Shown: piece by piece, positions 8,173 to 17,367 of the stretch | How the letters are laid out: each line of letters opens with the position of its first letter | Numbering within the stretch: position 1 is the first letter of the stretch | Assembly: GCA_029237775.1 (NCBI GenBank) | Contig: JAQZBR010000007.1 | Span: 62,001-126,000 of the forward strand | DNA: 64,000 nucleotides | DNA from: Bacteroidota bacterium | GTDB lineage: Bacteria; Bacteroidota; Bacteroidia; 2-12-FULL-35-15 | Reading direction: 5' to 3' | Position numbers and translations under genes: made by a program | The notes under the pieces: generated by a model | Told to the model about the DNA's origin: nothing | The model's database searches: none | The model's input: the letters and a program-made list of their open reading frames with translations, nothing else

Positions 8173-9039
8173 TTACTCGGTTTGCTTGGTAAAAGTATTT
8201 TCAGTGATGTTTTTTCCGTCACAGTAAAAATATACCCCACCCCAGTTGTACTCTTCCTTTTTATAAACATAGTCTATACCATCAATAGTCACAGTCACAA
8301 CCGTAATCTTTTTACGATCTTCCTGGATAACTTTTTCCACTTTATTTTTAGTAACAGGTTTATAAACTGTTTCCGGCTCTTTTGCCACGGGCTTTGGCTT
8401 TGGTGGTTCAGGTTTATATTCCGGTGGTTTTACAGCAACAGGAATGGGATTACTCGGTGGTAAGGTTTGTGGTGGCGGTGTAGTGGTCACCGGTTTTGGA
8501 TTTGGTGCCGGAGGTTTTGGTTTGGGCTTAGGGTTAGCTTCTGCCTTAGCCACCATTGCCTGGGCAGCTTGTGTATAATCTTTATCGGCATCAAATTCTG
8601 ATTCCATTGTGCTGTATTTAATTCTACCTACCGGCTGAGTATATGTGATTTCCTGATCTTCCGGTTGCTTTGCAAGTTCAACTGTAGCAATGTATTCTCT
8701 GATTTCCTCCTTCTCCCTGCCATTAGGTACACGAGTATCCACTGCAATACTTTTTGTTATATAACCCGGTTTTGTAAATACAAGCAGAAATTCCGCACCA
8801 AGTTCGAGATCTAGCTTATACTTAGCTTTAGAATCAATCACACGATAAGGCGTGCCATTTTTTGTTATGGTAATAAGAGCATTCTCCATTCCTCCACCCT
8901 GTATTGAAAACTTAACCTTTAAACTAAAAGTATTCGCTTCCTGACTGAATGAAGAAAAGGGACCGCACAGACACATCAATACAAACGCTAAGCATCGGAT
9001 ACGCAAAAAGTAGTTGTATTTGTTTTTACCTGCTTTCAT
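8173..9039 (-). CDS. Secreted protein with carboxypeptidase-regulatory-like domain and proline-rich linker
   Basis: 288 residues. The signal peptide ends near FSSFSQ (about residue 33). Residues 38-125 form a beta-rich domain (NALITITKNGTPYRVIDSKAKYKLDLELG) of the kind often annotated as CarboxypepD_reg-like/PEGA in Bacteroidota envelope proteins. Residues 165-230 are a lysine/proline-rich low-complexity linker (repeated PKPKP). The C-terminal 60 residues are a small beta domain (VTIDGIDYVYKKEEYNWGGVYFY). The linker may cross the periplasm or peptidoglycan. Function is unknown. It stands alone, convergent with lgt. Confidence 0.8.
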   Translation of the reverse strand: MKAGKNKYNYFLRIRCLAFVLMCLCGPFSSFSQEANTFSLKVKFSIQGGGMENALITITKNGTPYRVIDSKAKYKLDLELGAEFLLVFTKPGYITKSIAVDTRVPNGREKEEIREYIATVELAKQPEDQEITYTQPVGRIKYSTMESEFDADKDYTQAAQAMVAKAEANPKPKPKPPAPNPKPVTTTPPPQTLPPSNPIPVAVKPPEYKPEPPKPKPVAKEPETVYKPVTKNKVEKVIQEDRKKITVVTVTIDGIDYVYKKEEYNWGGVYFYCDGKNITENTFTKQTE

Positions 9040-9047
9040 TTATCATT

Positions 9048-9055
9048 CAAAAATA
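9048..9055 (-). promoter_or_regulatory. Possible -7 element for the 8173-9039 gene
   Basis: On the minus strand the bases read TATTTTTG, an exact TAnnTTTG, only nine bases before the ATG. The transcript would be leaderless or nearly so. No -33 element is visible, so this may be chance. Confidence 0.3.
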
Positions 9056-9103
9056 CATAATTATTAACATGCAGGCCTTTTCCTCAACTTGTGTTTTAAA
9101 CGT

Positions 9104-9111
9104 AACTTTGT
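9104..9111 (+). promoter_or_regulatory. Possible -7 promoter element for the inositol phosphatase family gene
   Basis: TAACTTTG matches TAnnTTTG, 18 bases before the ATG at 9130. No convincing -33 element. Confidence 0.45.
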
Positions 9112-9129
9112 GTATAAACTTATCTTTCA

Positions 9130-9924
9130 ATGACAGATTTACAAACCCTTTGCCATGACGTTTGCACACTAAGTAAACAAGTTGGGTCTTTTATCAGAAT
9201 TGAACGCTCAAAATTCAGCACTGAAAGGATTGAAGTAAAAGGAAAAAACGACTTTGTTTCGTATGTAGATAAAACATCGGAAATGCAATTGGTAGAAGGT
9301 CTTTCAAAACTATTGCCGGGTTCCGGATTTATTGCGGAGGAAGGAACATCCAGTCATTCAGATGAAACATACAAATGGATCATTGATCCGCTTGACGGTA
9401 CGACTAATTTTATTCATGGAATCCCCTGCTATTCAATAAGCATTGGCCTGATGCGCGAAAACCAATTGGTGATGGGAGTGATCTACGAAATAAACCTTGA
9501 TGAATGTTTTTACGCATGGGAAGGAAGTAAAGCATATTTGAATGGTAAAGAGATCAATGTTTCAAAAGCCCCGGCTCTTGCAGATTCATTGATCGCTACA
9601 GGTTTTCCATATTATGATTACAGTAAAATAGATGAATACTTAGAAGTCTTTAAATATTTCATGAAAAACACGCATGGGCTGCGCAGGCTTGGTTCTGCAG
9701 CAACTGATCTCGCCTATGTAGCATGCGGGCGATTCGAAGGTTTTTATGAATATAGCCTGCAGCCATGGGATGTAGCGGCAGGAGCATTTTTGGTTCAGCA
9801 GGCCGGTGGAAAAGTAACTGATTTTAAAGGCGGAAATAATTATATTTTTGGAAAAGAAATTGTCGCGGGGAATGATTTATGTTTTGCAGAATTTTTGAAT
9901 GCAGTAAATTTACATCTGAAATGA
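9130..9924 (+). CDS. suhB: Inositol monophosphatase family protein
   Basis: Magnesium-dependent phosphatase of the IMPase/SuhB/CysQ superfamily, 264 residues, normal length. The metal-site motif is DPLDGTTNFIHG (about 88-99), preceded by AEEG with the conserved glutamate. The second signature is WDVAAGAFLVQQAGG (about 216-230). The exact substrate (inositol-1-phosphate, PAP or another sugar phosphate) cannot be told from sequence. The TGA stop overlaps the start of a tiny membrane ORF, so the two are probably translated together. Confidence 0.9.
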   Translation: MTDLQTLCHDVCTLSKQVGSFIRIERSKFSTERIEVKGKNDFVSYVDKTSEMQLVEGLSKLLPGSGFIAEEGTSSHSDETYKWIIDPLDGTTNFIHGIPCYSISIGLMRENQLVMGVIYEINLDECFYAWEGSKAYLNGKEINVSKAPALADSLIATGFPYYDYSKIDEYLEVFKYFMKNTHGLRRLGSAATDLAYVACGRFEGFYEYSLQPWDVAAGAFLVQQAGGKVTDFKGGNNYIFGKEIVAGNDLCFAEFLNAVNLHLK

Positions 9925-10037
9925 TGGATCAAAAACCGAAGAACACCTGGGATTATATTAAAATCTACTTTCCCGATATCTGGCAGTACATTGTAATTAT
10001 CATTACAATAATAATTGCAGCTATTTTTATTCTATAG
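9921..10037 (+). CDS. 38-residue single-pass membrane protein
   Basis: Short ORF starting ATG-ATG across the suhB stop codon (stop at 9922-9924). It codes a hydrophilic N-terminus (MMDQKPKNTWDYIKIYFPDIW) and a 17-residue hydrophobic helix rich in isoleucine ending three bases before TAG. The stop-start overlap is typical of coupled genes, and the sharp polar/hydrophobic split is unlike random sequence. Its last 11 bases overlap the 3' end of the convergent patatin gene. Function is unknown. Confidence 0.55.
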   Translation: MMDQKPKNTWDYIKIYFPDIWQYIVIIITIIIAAIFIL

Positions 10038-11037
10038 ATCGTTTGATAAGGATCTCTGCTATTCTATCCAGCTCTTGATCATATTTTTTCACTGTAGCTA
10101 TCCCTGCAAGCCTTAATGCTTCAATATTTTCAGCAGATGCATTATCCAGTTCCGTATCTGCTCCTTCCATAGAGGGATCTATTCGAAAATAATTTTGACC
10201 TGCATTTTGAGAATCAAAGATCTGCTGAAGAGCGAAATCTATAGTGTCGTTCGCACCTGATAATAATATGTCGAGCGATGGTGCTATCCAACCATGATTA
10301 CCCCATCCTTTAGAGGGATCATAATCATATTCTTTTTTAGTTGATCCCGTGCCGATAGATAACATAAAAACATCAGTGCAATTTTTTCCGAATTGTTTAT
10401 GGACTTCCGCATAAGCACACAGGGCAGGATTGTTGGCAAAAACACCACCATCTACCAGTGGAAATGTATCTCCTGACAAAGAGGTGATACGTGCGGGTGG
10501 AAAATAAGCGGGTGCAGCTGATGCCGCCAGGGCAACGTCCTTTAAAACATAATCATAAGACCGAGATGCTTTTGCATCATGCTGGGTAAAGAAGTGGGTT
10601 GAACGTTTAGCAATATTATAAGCCGGAATAATGCAGGGTTTCAATAATTCGCTCAATTTGATATGCTCAAATTTTTTTTTCAATAATCGTTCTAAATGTT
10701 CAGACGAATATTTCTCCTTTATCCCGCCTTCTCCCGGCTGCATATAATCACCTGGATTACTAAAGATAGTCCTGCCATGTCTGCTGTATAGCTTTGCAGC
10801 CGCTTTCGCTGAAAAGCAAGGGAGCTTTGATCCGCTACCGGCCGGACATAAGTATAAACATGTTAAAATACCACCAGTACTTGTTCCTGCAAAAAAATCG
10901 AAGTAATGGGCGAGACGGGCGTTAGAATTATTTGTTTTTGATTGCAGTTTATTCTCAAGAGCTGCCAACACTTCAGCAGATAAAATCCCTCTGATCCCAC
11001 CGCCATCGATAGATAATATTCTCAAAAGCTCAGGCAT
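10027..11037 (-). CDS. Patatin-like phospholipase
   Basis: 336-residue lipid acyl hydrolase. The Ser-Asp dyad and oxyanion hole are all visible: DGGGIRG at 11-17, GTSTGG with Ser53 as nucleophile, and VDGGVFANNP with Asp196. There is no signal peptide or barrel, so it should be cytosolic, hydrolysing membrane phospholipids or storage lipids. The N-terminal LSIDGGGIRG and overall size resemble plant patatins and the CapV effector of CBASS. No CD-NTase or other defence gene lies next to it, so a housekeeping role is equally likely. It is flanked by a convergent gene on one side and the symporter (same strand, 95 bases away) on the other. Confidence 0.9.
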   Translation of the reverse strand: MPELLRILSIDGGGIRGILSAEVLAALENKLQSKTNNSNARLAHYFDFFAGTSTGGILTCLYLCPAGSGSKLPCFSAKAAAKLYSRHGRTIFSNPGDYMQPGEGGIKEKYSSEHLERLLKKKFEHIKLSELLKPCIIPAYNIAKRSTHFFTQHDAKASRSYDYVLKDVALAASAAPAYFPPARITSLSGDTFPLVDGGVFANNPALCAYAEVHKQFGKNCTDVFMLSIGTGSTKKEYDYDPSKGWGNHGWIAPSLDILLSGANDTIDFALQQIFDSQNAGQNYFRIDPSMEGADTELDNASAENIEALRLAGIATVKKYDQELDRIAEILIKRSIE

Positions 11038-11132
11038 ATTTTTCCCTTATAGTCAGGTAAATTTAACCTAAAATAAGAGGAAAAAAAATAATTCGAAAGG
11101 TTTAAAGAAATGGTTGTGATTCTATTAACATA

Positions 11133-12605
11133 CTATTTAGTTGCGGAGCGATCGGATATGATCCATAAACCTAAAAATGTCAGTAACCCATTTAACAGTA
11201 ATAATTCATAACCGAATTTATAGCCGTTAAGCCATTGTTCGGAGTTTTCACGGAGGAGATAACTTATCACAACAGAAAAAACGGACACTAAAGGGACCCA
11301 TTTGTCTTTCACTTTCATCTTTGTAAAAAGCCCGAAAGTAAACAATCCCAGCAAAGGGCCGTAGGTATAAGCTGCAACTGTGAAGATCGCATCCAGCACG
11401 GAAGTCTTCGGAACCATTTCGCACATTACAATTGTAATGAGCAGGACCACCGCAAAACCTATATGAACCCAATGTCTCAATTTCGTTTTCTTTTCTTCTG
11501 AATGTATTGATTCATCCATTTTAAGGAAGTCGATGCAGAAAGACGTTGTAAGAGTTGTAAGCACGGAATCAGCGCTTGAAAAGGTAGCAGCAGTAAGGCC
11601 TATAATAAAAACAATCGCGGCAAAGATTCCCAGATTATTCAGCGCAAGCGAAGGAAATACCTGGTCAGTAATGATCTTTCCGCTTGTAGGATCCACAGGT
11701 AAAGAGATTCCCTGTTTTTCCGCATACAAATAAAGCATAGCGCCCAATGAAACAAAGAAGAGGTTCACAATCACCAGGACTATACTGAACCAATAAATGT
11801 TTTTTTGTGCATCACCTAAGCTTTTACAGCTAAGGTTTTTTTGCATCATATTCTGATCAAGGCCGGTCATAACAACCGCGATAAACGCTCCGCTGAAGAA
11901 TTGTTTGAAAAAATAATTCTTCTCCTTCCAGTCCCAGAAAAAGATCTTTGAAAAACGACTGTTATTTACTTCTGTTACAACATCAGCCAAACCCATATCG
12001 AGCTGCGACATGATCGCTGTAATTGATAAGATAACTCCCAGTAACAACAGGCCGGATTGCAGCGTATCCGTCCACACAAGCGTTTTGATGCCCCCACGAT
12101 ATGTGTAAAGCAACATCAGGATTATTATGATCGCAACGGTAAATACAAAAGGTATACTATCCCTGAAAATAAAAAAATGCAGAACCCCTGCAGCGAGGAA
12201 CAATCTCAATGCTGCTCCAATGATCCTTGATATAAGAAAATAGAAAGAGCCTGTCTTTTGGGAATAATCACCGAAACGACCCTGAAGATAGCTATATATT
12301 GATGTGAGGTTAAGTCGATAATAAACAGGCAGTAAAACTTTCGCAATAATAAAATAACCCATCAAATACCCCAAAACCAATTGCATGTATGAAAATTGGT
12401 TGGTAGTAACTGTTCCAGGCAATGAAATAAAAGTGACCCCTGATAACGAATCACCGATCATGCCGAATGCAACGGCATACCATGGAGAAGCTTTATTTCC
12501 TAAAAAGTATGCTTCATTCCCCGCATTTCTGGATGTATACCATGCGATCATCATCAGAAGACCGAAATACCCGAAAATACTGAGGACAATAATCAATGGC
12601 GACAT
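11133..12605 (-). CDS. Sodium:solute symporter family protein
   Basis: 490-residue inner-membrane transporter with about 13 hydrophobic segments. The first helices (IIVLSIFGYFGLLMMIAWYTSR, then NEAYFLGNKASPWYAVAFGMIGDSLSGVTFISLPG) match the SSS family N-terminus, including the ASPWY and GDSLSG region of the first discontinuous helix. A later ATFSSADSVLTTLTTSF segment is the family's TM8-like sodium-site helix. The substrate cannot be told. It lies divergent from the 12700 gene and may share an operon with the patatin gene downstream. Confidence 0.88.
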   Translation of the reverse strand: MSPLIIVLSIFGYFGLLMMIAWYTSRNAGNEAYFLGNKASPWYAVAFGMIGDSLSGVTFISLPGTVTTNQFSYMQLVLGYLMGYFIIAKVLLPVYYRLNLTSIYSYLQGRFGDYSQKTGSFYFLISRIIGAALRLFLAAGVLHFFIFRDSIPFVFTVAIIIILMLLYTYRGGIKTLVWTDTLQSGLLLLGVILSITAIMSQLDMGLADVVTEVNNSRFSKIFFWDWKEKNYFFKQFFSGAFIAVVMTGLDQNMMQKNLSCKSLGDAQKNIYWFSIVLVIVNLFFVSLGAMLYLYAEKQGISLPVDPTSGKIITDQVFPSLALNNLGIFAAIVFIIGLTAATFSSADSVLTTLTTSFCIDFLKMDESIHSEEKKTKLRHWVHIGFAVVLLITIVMCEMVPKTSVLDAIFTVAAYTYGPLLGLFTFGLFTKMKVKDKWVPLVSVFSVVISYLLRENSEQWLNGYKFGYELLLLNGLLTFLGLWIISDRSATK

Positions 12606-12699
12606 AATGCAGAATGTATATTTATCAAAATAAAGAAATAAAAGCCAGCATTACACTTCAGCCATTTTTAGTATATTAACAAAGTTTTTCACACATATA

Positions 12700-13437
12700 A
12701 TGATTCAGAAAAGAATACTTCCATGCATTTTGGTTTTGCTGATCGTTTCATCGATCCCGGTAACTGTTGCCTTTCAGAAAATATCTTTGGACAGGACAGC
12801 ATTACGGGTGGAAAAACGTAAAGCTACTTCAGGCAATAACTACACTATATTTTATAAAGATGATCTGATGATAGACGTTTCACTGAAACGTCCTCAAAAA
12901 GATGACCCCTCAGTTTTAATGAGTATACCCGCAGCATTCACAGAGGTGGTAACGATTAAACCTGATGGACTTTTCATTGATCATGGAATTGTTTTTAACA
13001 GAAATAAGATCAATCATACATTAGGAGGGGCCGTTAAGATGATAAAAGGAGATTGTGAAATTTTTCCTTCAAATAAAGGAAAACTGCTTAATGATTCTTT
13101 GATCAATCATGTGGCCAGCCTTAAAGGCTCTTTATTTCAGCAGATCCAGCTTATTGAAAAGGGGAAAGGAGCTAGATTCAAGGATGTGAAAGAATTCCAG
13201 AGAAGAGCGATCGTGAAAATAAAAAACAAAACCGCTATCATTGAATCGTTTGAACACATTACGCTTGCCGCCTTTACGTCCGACCTTCTTGGGCTCGGAA
13301 TAACTGATGCTCTTTATACAGACATGGGTTCATGGGATGAAGGCTGGTATAAGAAAAATGGAGAAGTAATTACGATAGGGCGAATCAGAACTCAGACGGC
13401 CAAACAATGTAACTGGGTTATTTTTAAAAACAAGTAG
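12700..13437 (+). CDS. Secreted phosphodiester-glycosidase-like protein
   Basis: 245 residues with an N-terminal signal peptide (hydrophobic to about residue 24). The C-terminal half reads ITLAAFTSDLLGLGITDALY followed by TDMGSWDEGWYK, which follows the layout of phosphodiester glycosidase (DUF2233/NAGPA) domains, where a helix precedes an ALNLDGGGSS-type active-site strand. Here TDMGSWDEG replaces the usual DGG motif, so activity is uncertain. It ends three bases before an AsnB gene in a polysaccharide block, which favours a role on envelope glycans. Family assignment is by pattern only. Confidence 0.55.
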   Translation: MIQKRILPCILVLLIVSSIPVTVAFQKISLDRTALRVEKRKATSGNNYTIFYKDDLMIDVSLKRPQKDDPSVLMSIPAAFTEVVTIKPDGLFIDHGIVFNRNKINHTLGGAVKMIKGDCEIFPSNKGKLLNDSLINHVASLKGSLFQQIQLIEKGKGARFKDVKEFQRRAIVKIKNKTAIIESFEHITLAAFTSDLLGLGITDALYTDMGSWDEGWYKKNGEVITIGRIRTQTAKQCNWVIFKNK

Positions 13438-13440
13438 GAT

Positions 13441-15339
13441 ATGTGCGGAATTACAGGCATTCTTTCATTTAGTGAAAAAGGTAACGACTATTTAAATAAA
13501 ATAAATTCAGCTACCACATGCCTTATCAAAAGAGGGCCTGACGGAGAAGGGATATTTCATGATAAAAATGTTGCGCTTGGTCACAGAAGACTTTCGATTA
13601 TCGACACCAGTGATCTTGCTGCACAACCGTTCTCTGATTTTTCCGGCAGATACACCATCGTTTTCAACGGAGAGATCTTTAATTACAAAGAGCTGAAAGA
13701 AAAGCTCAGTTTAATGGGAATTATCTTTCGCTCCAAAAGCGATACTGAAGTTTTATTATACTTATACATTTCAGAAAAAGAAAAATGCCTTGAGCTACTC
13801 GATGGGGAATTCGCATTCGCGGTTTACGACAAAATTGAAGAAAGCTTGTTTCTCGCACGTGATCGATTCGGCATAAAGCCTCTGTATTACTTTCAGGACA
13901 ATGATCGCTTTGTATTTGGCTCTGAAATTAAATCACTTATGGCGTTTGACATTCCTAAAGTTATTGATCCGACTTCTCTACAGACTTATTTGCATCTTAA
14001 TTACATTCCTGCCCCCCACTCCATTTTCCAGAATGTGTTTAAGTTGGAGGCAGGATCGTGGCTGAAAATAAACCATACACGAAAGTCGGATAAGCAACTA
14101 TATTATAAAATCCCCTATTCGCAACACTTACAAAAATTCACTGATTATCAGGCAGCACAAAAGAAATTAAAAGGCTTACTTGAAGATTCCGTAGTTCAAA
14201 GAATGATCGCGGATGTGCCGCTTGGGACATTTCTTAGTGGTGGAATAGACTCATCAATCATTACCGCTATTGCGGCAAAGCACACAAAGCAGTTAAATAC
14301 TTTTTCCATCGGATATAAAGACGAGCCGATGTTTGATGAAACAAGTTTCGCGCGGCTCGTTGCTAAGAAACACAATACCAATCATACTGTATTTGAGTTA
14401 TCCAACCAGGACCTCTTCGATGACCTTCATTACGTTCTTGACTATATTGATGAGCCTTTCGCGGATTCTTCAGCTTTAGCGGTGAGCATTCTGAGCATGC
14501 GGACTAAAAAACATGTAACAGTAGCATTATCCGGTGATGGCGCAGATGAGATCTTTGCAGGATACAACAAGCATGCAGCTGAATTAAAAGCAAGAAGCGG
14601 TGGATTGAAAGCAGAACTTGTAAAAGCGGCACATCCGCTTTTAAAGCAATTGCCGAAATCAAGAAACACACGAACAGGAAACACAATCAGAAAACTGGAA
14701 AAGTTCGCAGGCGGGATGAAGATGCAACCTAAGGAACGCTATTGGAACTGGGCAAAATGGTCAGGATTTTCTGCATCTAATATTTTCTCAAAAGAATATC
14801 TCAAAAACATAAACGAAGAGAAATATTCAGAAAGGGTTAGTGATGTCGTGAGTGATCTTAACAGTGATTACAATTCAGTTCTACTGACTGACATGAAGCT
14901 TGTGCTTGAAAATGACATGCTGGTTAAGGTTGACAGGATGAGCATGAGCAGAAGCCTTGAAGTCCGGGTTCCATTTCTTGATCACAAAATTGTTGACTTT
15001 GCTTTTTCATTACCAACAGAATATAAGATCGATAAGCACAGCAGAAAAAAAATATTAAAAGATGCTTTCAGGGAAGAGCTCCCGGCTGAATTACTTCAGA
15101 GAGGCAAGCAGGGCTTCGAAGTTCCGCTTTTAAAGTGGTTTCGGACTGATCTAAAGAGTATGATCACCAATGAACTTTTACAGGATGATTTTATTCTTGA
15201 ACAGAATATGTTTAATCCTGAAACAATTCGCGAACTTAAAGCACAGCTATTCAGCAATAATCCGAACGATGCCGTAGAAAAAGTATGGGCGCTTATTGTC
15301 TTTCAATACTGGTGGAAGAAAACCTTTAATGCTGCATAA
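13441..15339 (+). CDS. asnB: Asparagine synthetase-type glutamine amidotransferase (AsnB paralog 1)
   Basis: 632 residues. Class II glutaminase domain with the Cys2 nucleophile (MCGITGIL), RGPDGEG and NGEIFNY. The synthetase domain has the PP-loop LSGGIDSS near residue 265 and SGDGADEIFAGY near 365. In polysaccharide loci such enzymes often amidate sugar acids rather than make asparagine (established trend); the substrate is unknown. It abuts the next glycosyltransferase with no gap (TAA directly followed by ATG), so the pair is cotranscribed. Two further paralogs lie at 49996 and 56861. Confidence 0.88.
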   Translation: MCGITGILSFSEKGNDYLNKINSATTCLIKRGPDGEGIFHDKNVALGHRRLSIIDTSDLAAQPFSDFSGRYTIVFNGEIFNYKELKEKLSLMGIIFRSKSDTEVLLYLYISEKEKCLELLDGEFAFAVYDKIEESLFLARDRFGIKPLYYFQDNDRFVFGSEIKSLMAFDIPKVIDPTSLQTYLHLNYIPAPHSIFQNVFKLEAGSWLKINHTRKSDKQLYYKIPYSQHLQKFTDYQAAQKKLKGLLEDSVVQRMIADVPLGTFLSGGIDSSIITAIAAKHTKQLNTFSIGYKDEPMFDETSFARLVAKKHNTNHTVFELSNQDLFDDLHYVLDYIDEPFADSSALAVSILSMRTKKHVTVALSGDGADEIFAGYNKHAAELKARSGGLKAELVKAAHPLLKQLPKSRNTRTGNTIRKLEKFAGGMKMQPKERYWNWAKWSGFSASNIFSKEYLKNINEEKYSERVSDVVSDLNSDYNSVLLTDMKLVLENDMLVKVDRMSMSRSLEVRVPFLDHKIVDFAFSLPTEYKIDKHSRKKILKDAFREELPAELLQRGKQGFEVPLLKWFRTDLKSMITNELLQDDFILEQNMFNPETIRELKAQLFSNNPNDAVEKVWALIVFQYWWKKTFNAA

Positions 15340-16524
15340 ATGATAAAAGTACTTCGTATCATCAACCGCTTTAACCTAGGAGGCCCTACGTATAATGTTG
15401 CCTATCTGAGCAAGTATATGTCTTCAGATTATGAAACGATGCTCGTTGGAGGCGCAAAGGATAAATCCGAGGAAAGCTCTGATTTTATTGTGGATAATCT
15501 CGGATTAAAACCTGTCATTATTGAGGAGATGATGCGCGAAATTAATCTGAAGAATGATTATACTGCCTATAAGAAATTAAAAAAGATCATAGAAGAATTC
15601 AAGCCGGATGTTGTTCACACCCATGCCTCAAAAGCAGGAACATTGGGCCGACTTGCAGCCGCTTCATGTAAAGTCCCTGTCATCGTTCATACTTTTCATG
15701 GACATGTGTTTCACTCTTACTTTGGAAAATTAACGACTACCTTTTACAAAAACATTGAACGATATCTCGCCCGAAGATCAACAGCCATAATTGCAATAAG
15801 TGATCTGCAAAAAAAAGAATTGAGTGAGATCCACGGGATTTGCCCTGCAGATAAAATTCATGTGATTCCTTTAGGGTTTGATCTTACACGTTTTCAGTTA
15901 AACCTACCAGAAAAAAGAGATGCATTTCGTAAAAAGTATAATGTCAGTGATGATGAGATAGCAATTGGGATTATTGGCCGTCTCGTACCTGTGAAAAACC
16001 ACTCTCTGTTTCTTGAAGCTTTAAAAATCATTTCTTTAAAAACAGATAAAAAACTTCGCGCGTTCATAATTGGCGATGGCGAATCCAGGTCAGCAATTGA
16101 ACAAAAAGCGAGGGATCTCCAGATTCCTTTCACAGAGAATAATCCAGAGTCTAAATCGTTACTGACCTTCACTTCATGGATCAGGGAAATAGACATTGCT
16201 TTAGCCGGAAATGATATTATTGCCCTTACATCATTTAACGAAGGTACGCCCGTAAGCCTGATCGAGGCCCAGGCAGCCGGAAAGCCCATTGTCAGCACCA
16301 ATGTAGGTGGAATAGAAAATGTTGTAATTCCCGGGCAAACGGCCTTTCTCTGTAAGAACAATACTGCTGAAGAATTAGCGAATGGACTTTTACGACTCAT
16401 AGAAAACCCTGAGCTGAGAAGATCAATGTCTGAAAAAGGGTGGCCTCATGTCAGGGAAAAATTCCATTATACCCGTCTTGTTTCAGATATGGAAAACCTC
16501 TATTCGAGACTCCTTAAAAAGTAG
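15340..16524 (+). CDS. Family 4 glycosyltransferase
   Basis: 394-residue GT-B enzyme. The N-terminal acceptor domain starts VLRIINRFNLGGPTYNVAYL, and there is an HTHASKAGTLGR loop near 92-103. The C-terminal donor domain has IGIIGRLVPVKNH near 209 and the EGTPVSLIEAQAAGKPIV element (E-x7-E) near 302-320, with the GT4 hallmark glutamates. It probably adds one sugar to the undecaprenyl-linked unit on the cytoplasmic face. Translationally adjacent to AsnB paralog 1. Confidence 0.88.
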   Translation: MIKVLRIINRFNLGGPTYNVAYLSKYMSSDYETMLVGGAKDKSEESSDFIVDNLGLKPVIIEEMMREINLKNDYTAYKKLKKIIEEFKPDVVHTHASKAGTLGRLAAASCKVPVIVHTFHGHVFHSYFGKLTTTFYKNIERYLARRSTAIIAISDLQKKELSEIHGICPADKIHVIPLGFDLTRFQLNLPEKRDAFRKKYNVSDDEIAIGIIGRLVPVKNHSLFLEALKIISLKTDKKLRAFIIGDGESRSAIEQKARDLQIPFTENNPESKSLLTFTSWIREIDIALAGNDIIALTSFNEGTPVSLIEAQAAGKPIVSTNVGGIENVVIPGQTAFLCKNNTAEELANGLLRLIENPELRRSMSEKGWPHVREKFHYTRLVSDMENLYSRLLKK

Positions 16525-16562
16525 TATTTCGTCAATTTTACAGGCATTTTCGGAATATTTGC

Positions 16563-16570
16563 TAAATTTG
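16563..16570 (+). promoter_or_regulatory. Possible -7 promoter element for the export operon
   Basis: TAAATTTG, an exact TAnnTTTG, 20 bases before the ATG at 16591. The 66-base gap after the GT4 gene leaves room for a promoter. No clear -33. Confidence 0.45.
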
Positions 16571-16590
16571 CTTGTTATATCACGAACATT

Positions 16591-17355
16591 ATGCGTAAAC
16601 TGTTTTTACTTCTTGGATTTTCTATGATCCTGACCGGCTGCGGGTGGTTAAATCCCAACATCATGCTGCAAACCGATAAAGATTTTAAATACACAAAATT
16701 TCCTGATTCAACCAATGTAAAGGAATACAGGCTTTCCTCAAATGACTTTATAGAATTTGGATTGTATTCAAATGAAGGGTTCAAGCTGGTCGACCTTACC
16801 TCACTGAATGCAGCTAATGTGGGTTACAGATTTGAAAACTCCATGCGATATCTTATCGAAACAGACGGCTTCTGCAAGTTGCCTATTCTGGGAAGAATAA
16901 AACTCGGTGGCCTTACAATCAAAGATGTAGAAACCCTCCTTGAAGAAAAGTATGCCGCTTACTATATAAAACCCTACGTTCTGGTTAAAGTGCTTAACAA
17001 ACGTGTAATGGTGTTTCCGGGCAGTGCAGGGGATGCGAAAGTGATTCCACTCGAAAATAATAACACAACATTAATCGAAGCCATCGCTCTTGCCGGAGGA
17101 ATCGCAGATGACGGTAAGGCAAGACAGGTTAAGCTGATCCGTGAAAACAAAGATGCTCATGATGTTTATCTGATCGACCTTTCCAAAATAGAAGGGATAC
17201 AGCAGGCAAGTATGGTTGTTCAGGCAAATGATATCATTTACATTGAGCCAAGAAGAAAGATTAGCTCTAAGGTGGTGCAGGAACTTGCTCCTATTGTCAG
17301 CATCTTAACAAGCATATTTATCATTGTAACATACACCAGGGCCATTTCTAAGTAG
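16591..17355 (+). CDS. Polysaccharide export lipoprotein (Wza-type, SLBB domain)
   Basis: 254 residues. The lipobox LTGC with Cys17 marks an outer-membrane lipoprotein. An N-terminal poly-export domain (YRLSSNDFIEFGLYSNEG, then TDGFCKLPILGRIKLGGLTIKDVETLLEEKY) is followed by an SLBB domain with RVMVFPGSAGDAKVIPL and NTTLIEAIALAGGI. A hydrophobic C-terminal segment (about 230-249) fits the membrane-crossing helix of Wza-family channels. It works with the tyrosine kinase that starts 12 bases downstream to export polysaccharide. Confidence 0.92.
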   Translation: MRKLFLLLGFSMILTGCGWLNPNIMLQTDKDFKYTKFPDSTNVKEYRLSSNDFIEFGLYSNEGFKLVDLTSLNAANVGYRFENSMRYLIETDGFCKLPILGRIKLGGLTIKDVETLLEEKYAAYYIKPYVLVKVLNKRVMVFPGSAGDAKVIPLENNNTTLIEAIALAGGIADDGKARQVKLIRENKDAHDVYLIDLSKIEGIQQASMVVQANDIIYIEPRRKISSKVVQELAPIVSILTSIFIIVTYTRAISK

Positions 17356-17367
17356 TCCCAACCAAAG

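Noticed and set aside
10027-12605. CBASS system around the patatin
   Set aside because: The neighbours are an inositol phosphatase family gene and a sodium symporter; no cyclase, E2/JAB or HORMA gene is present.
15894-16400. 168-residue antisense ORF inside the GT4 gene
   Set aside because: It is the shadow of a strongly supported glycosyltransferase frame and has no recognisable motif or start context.
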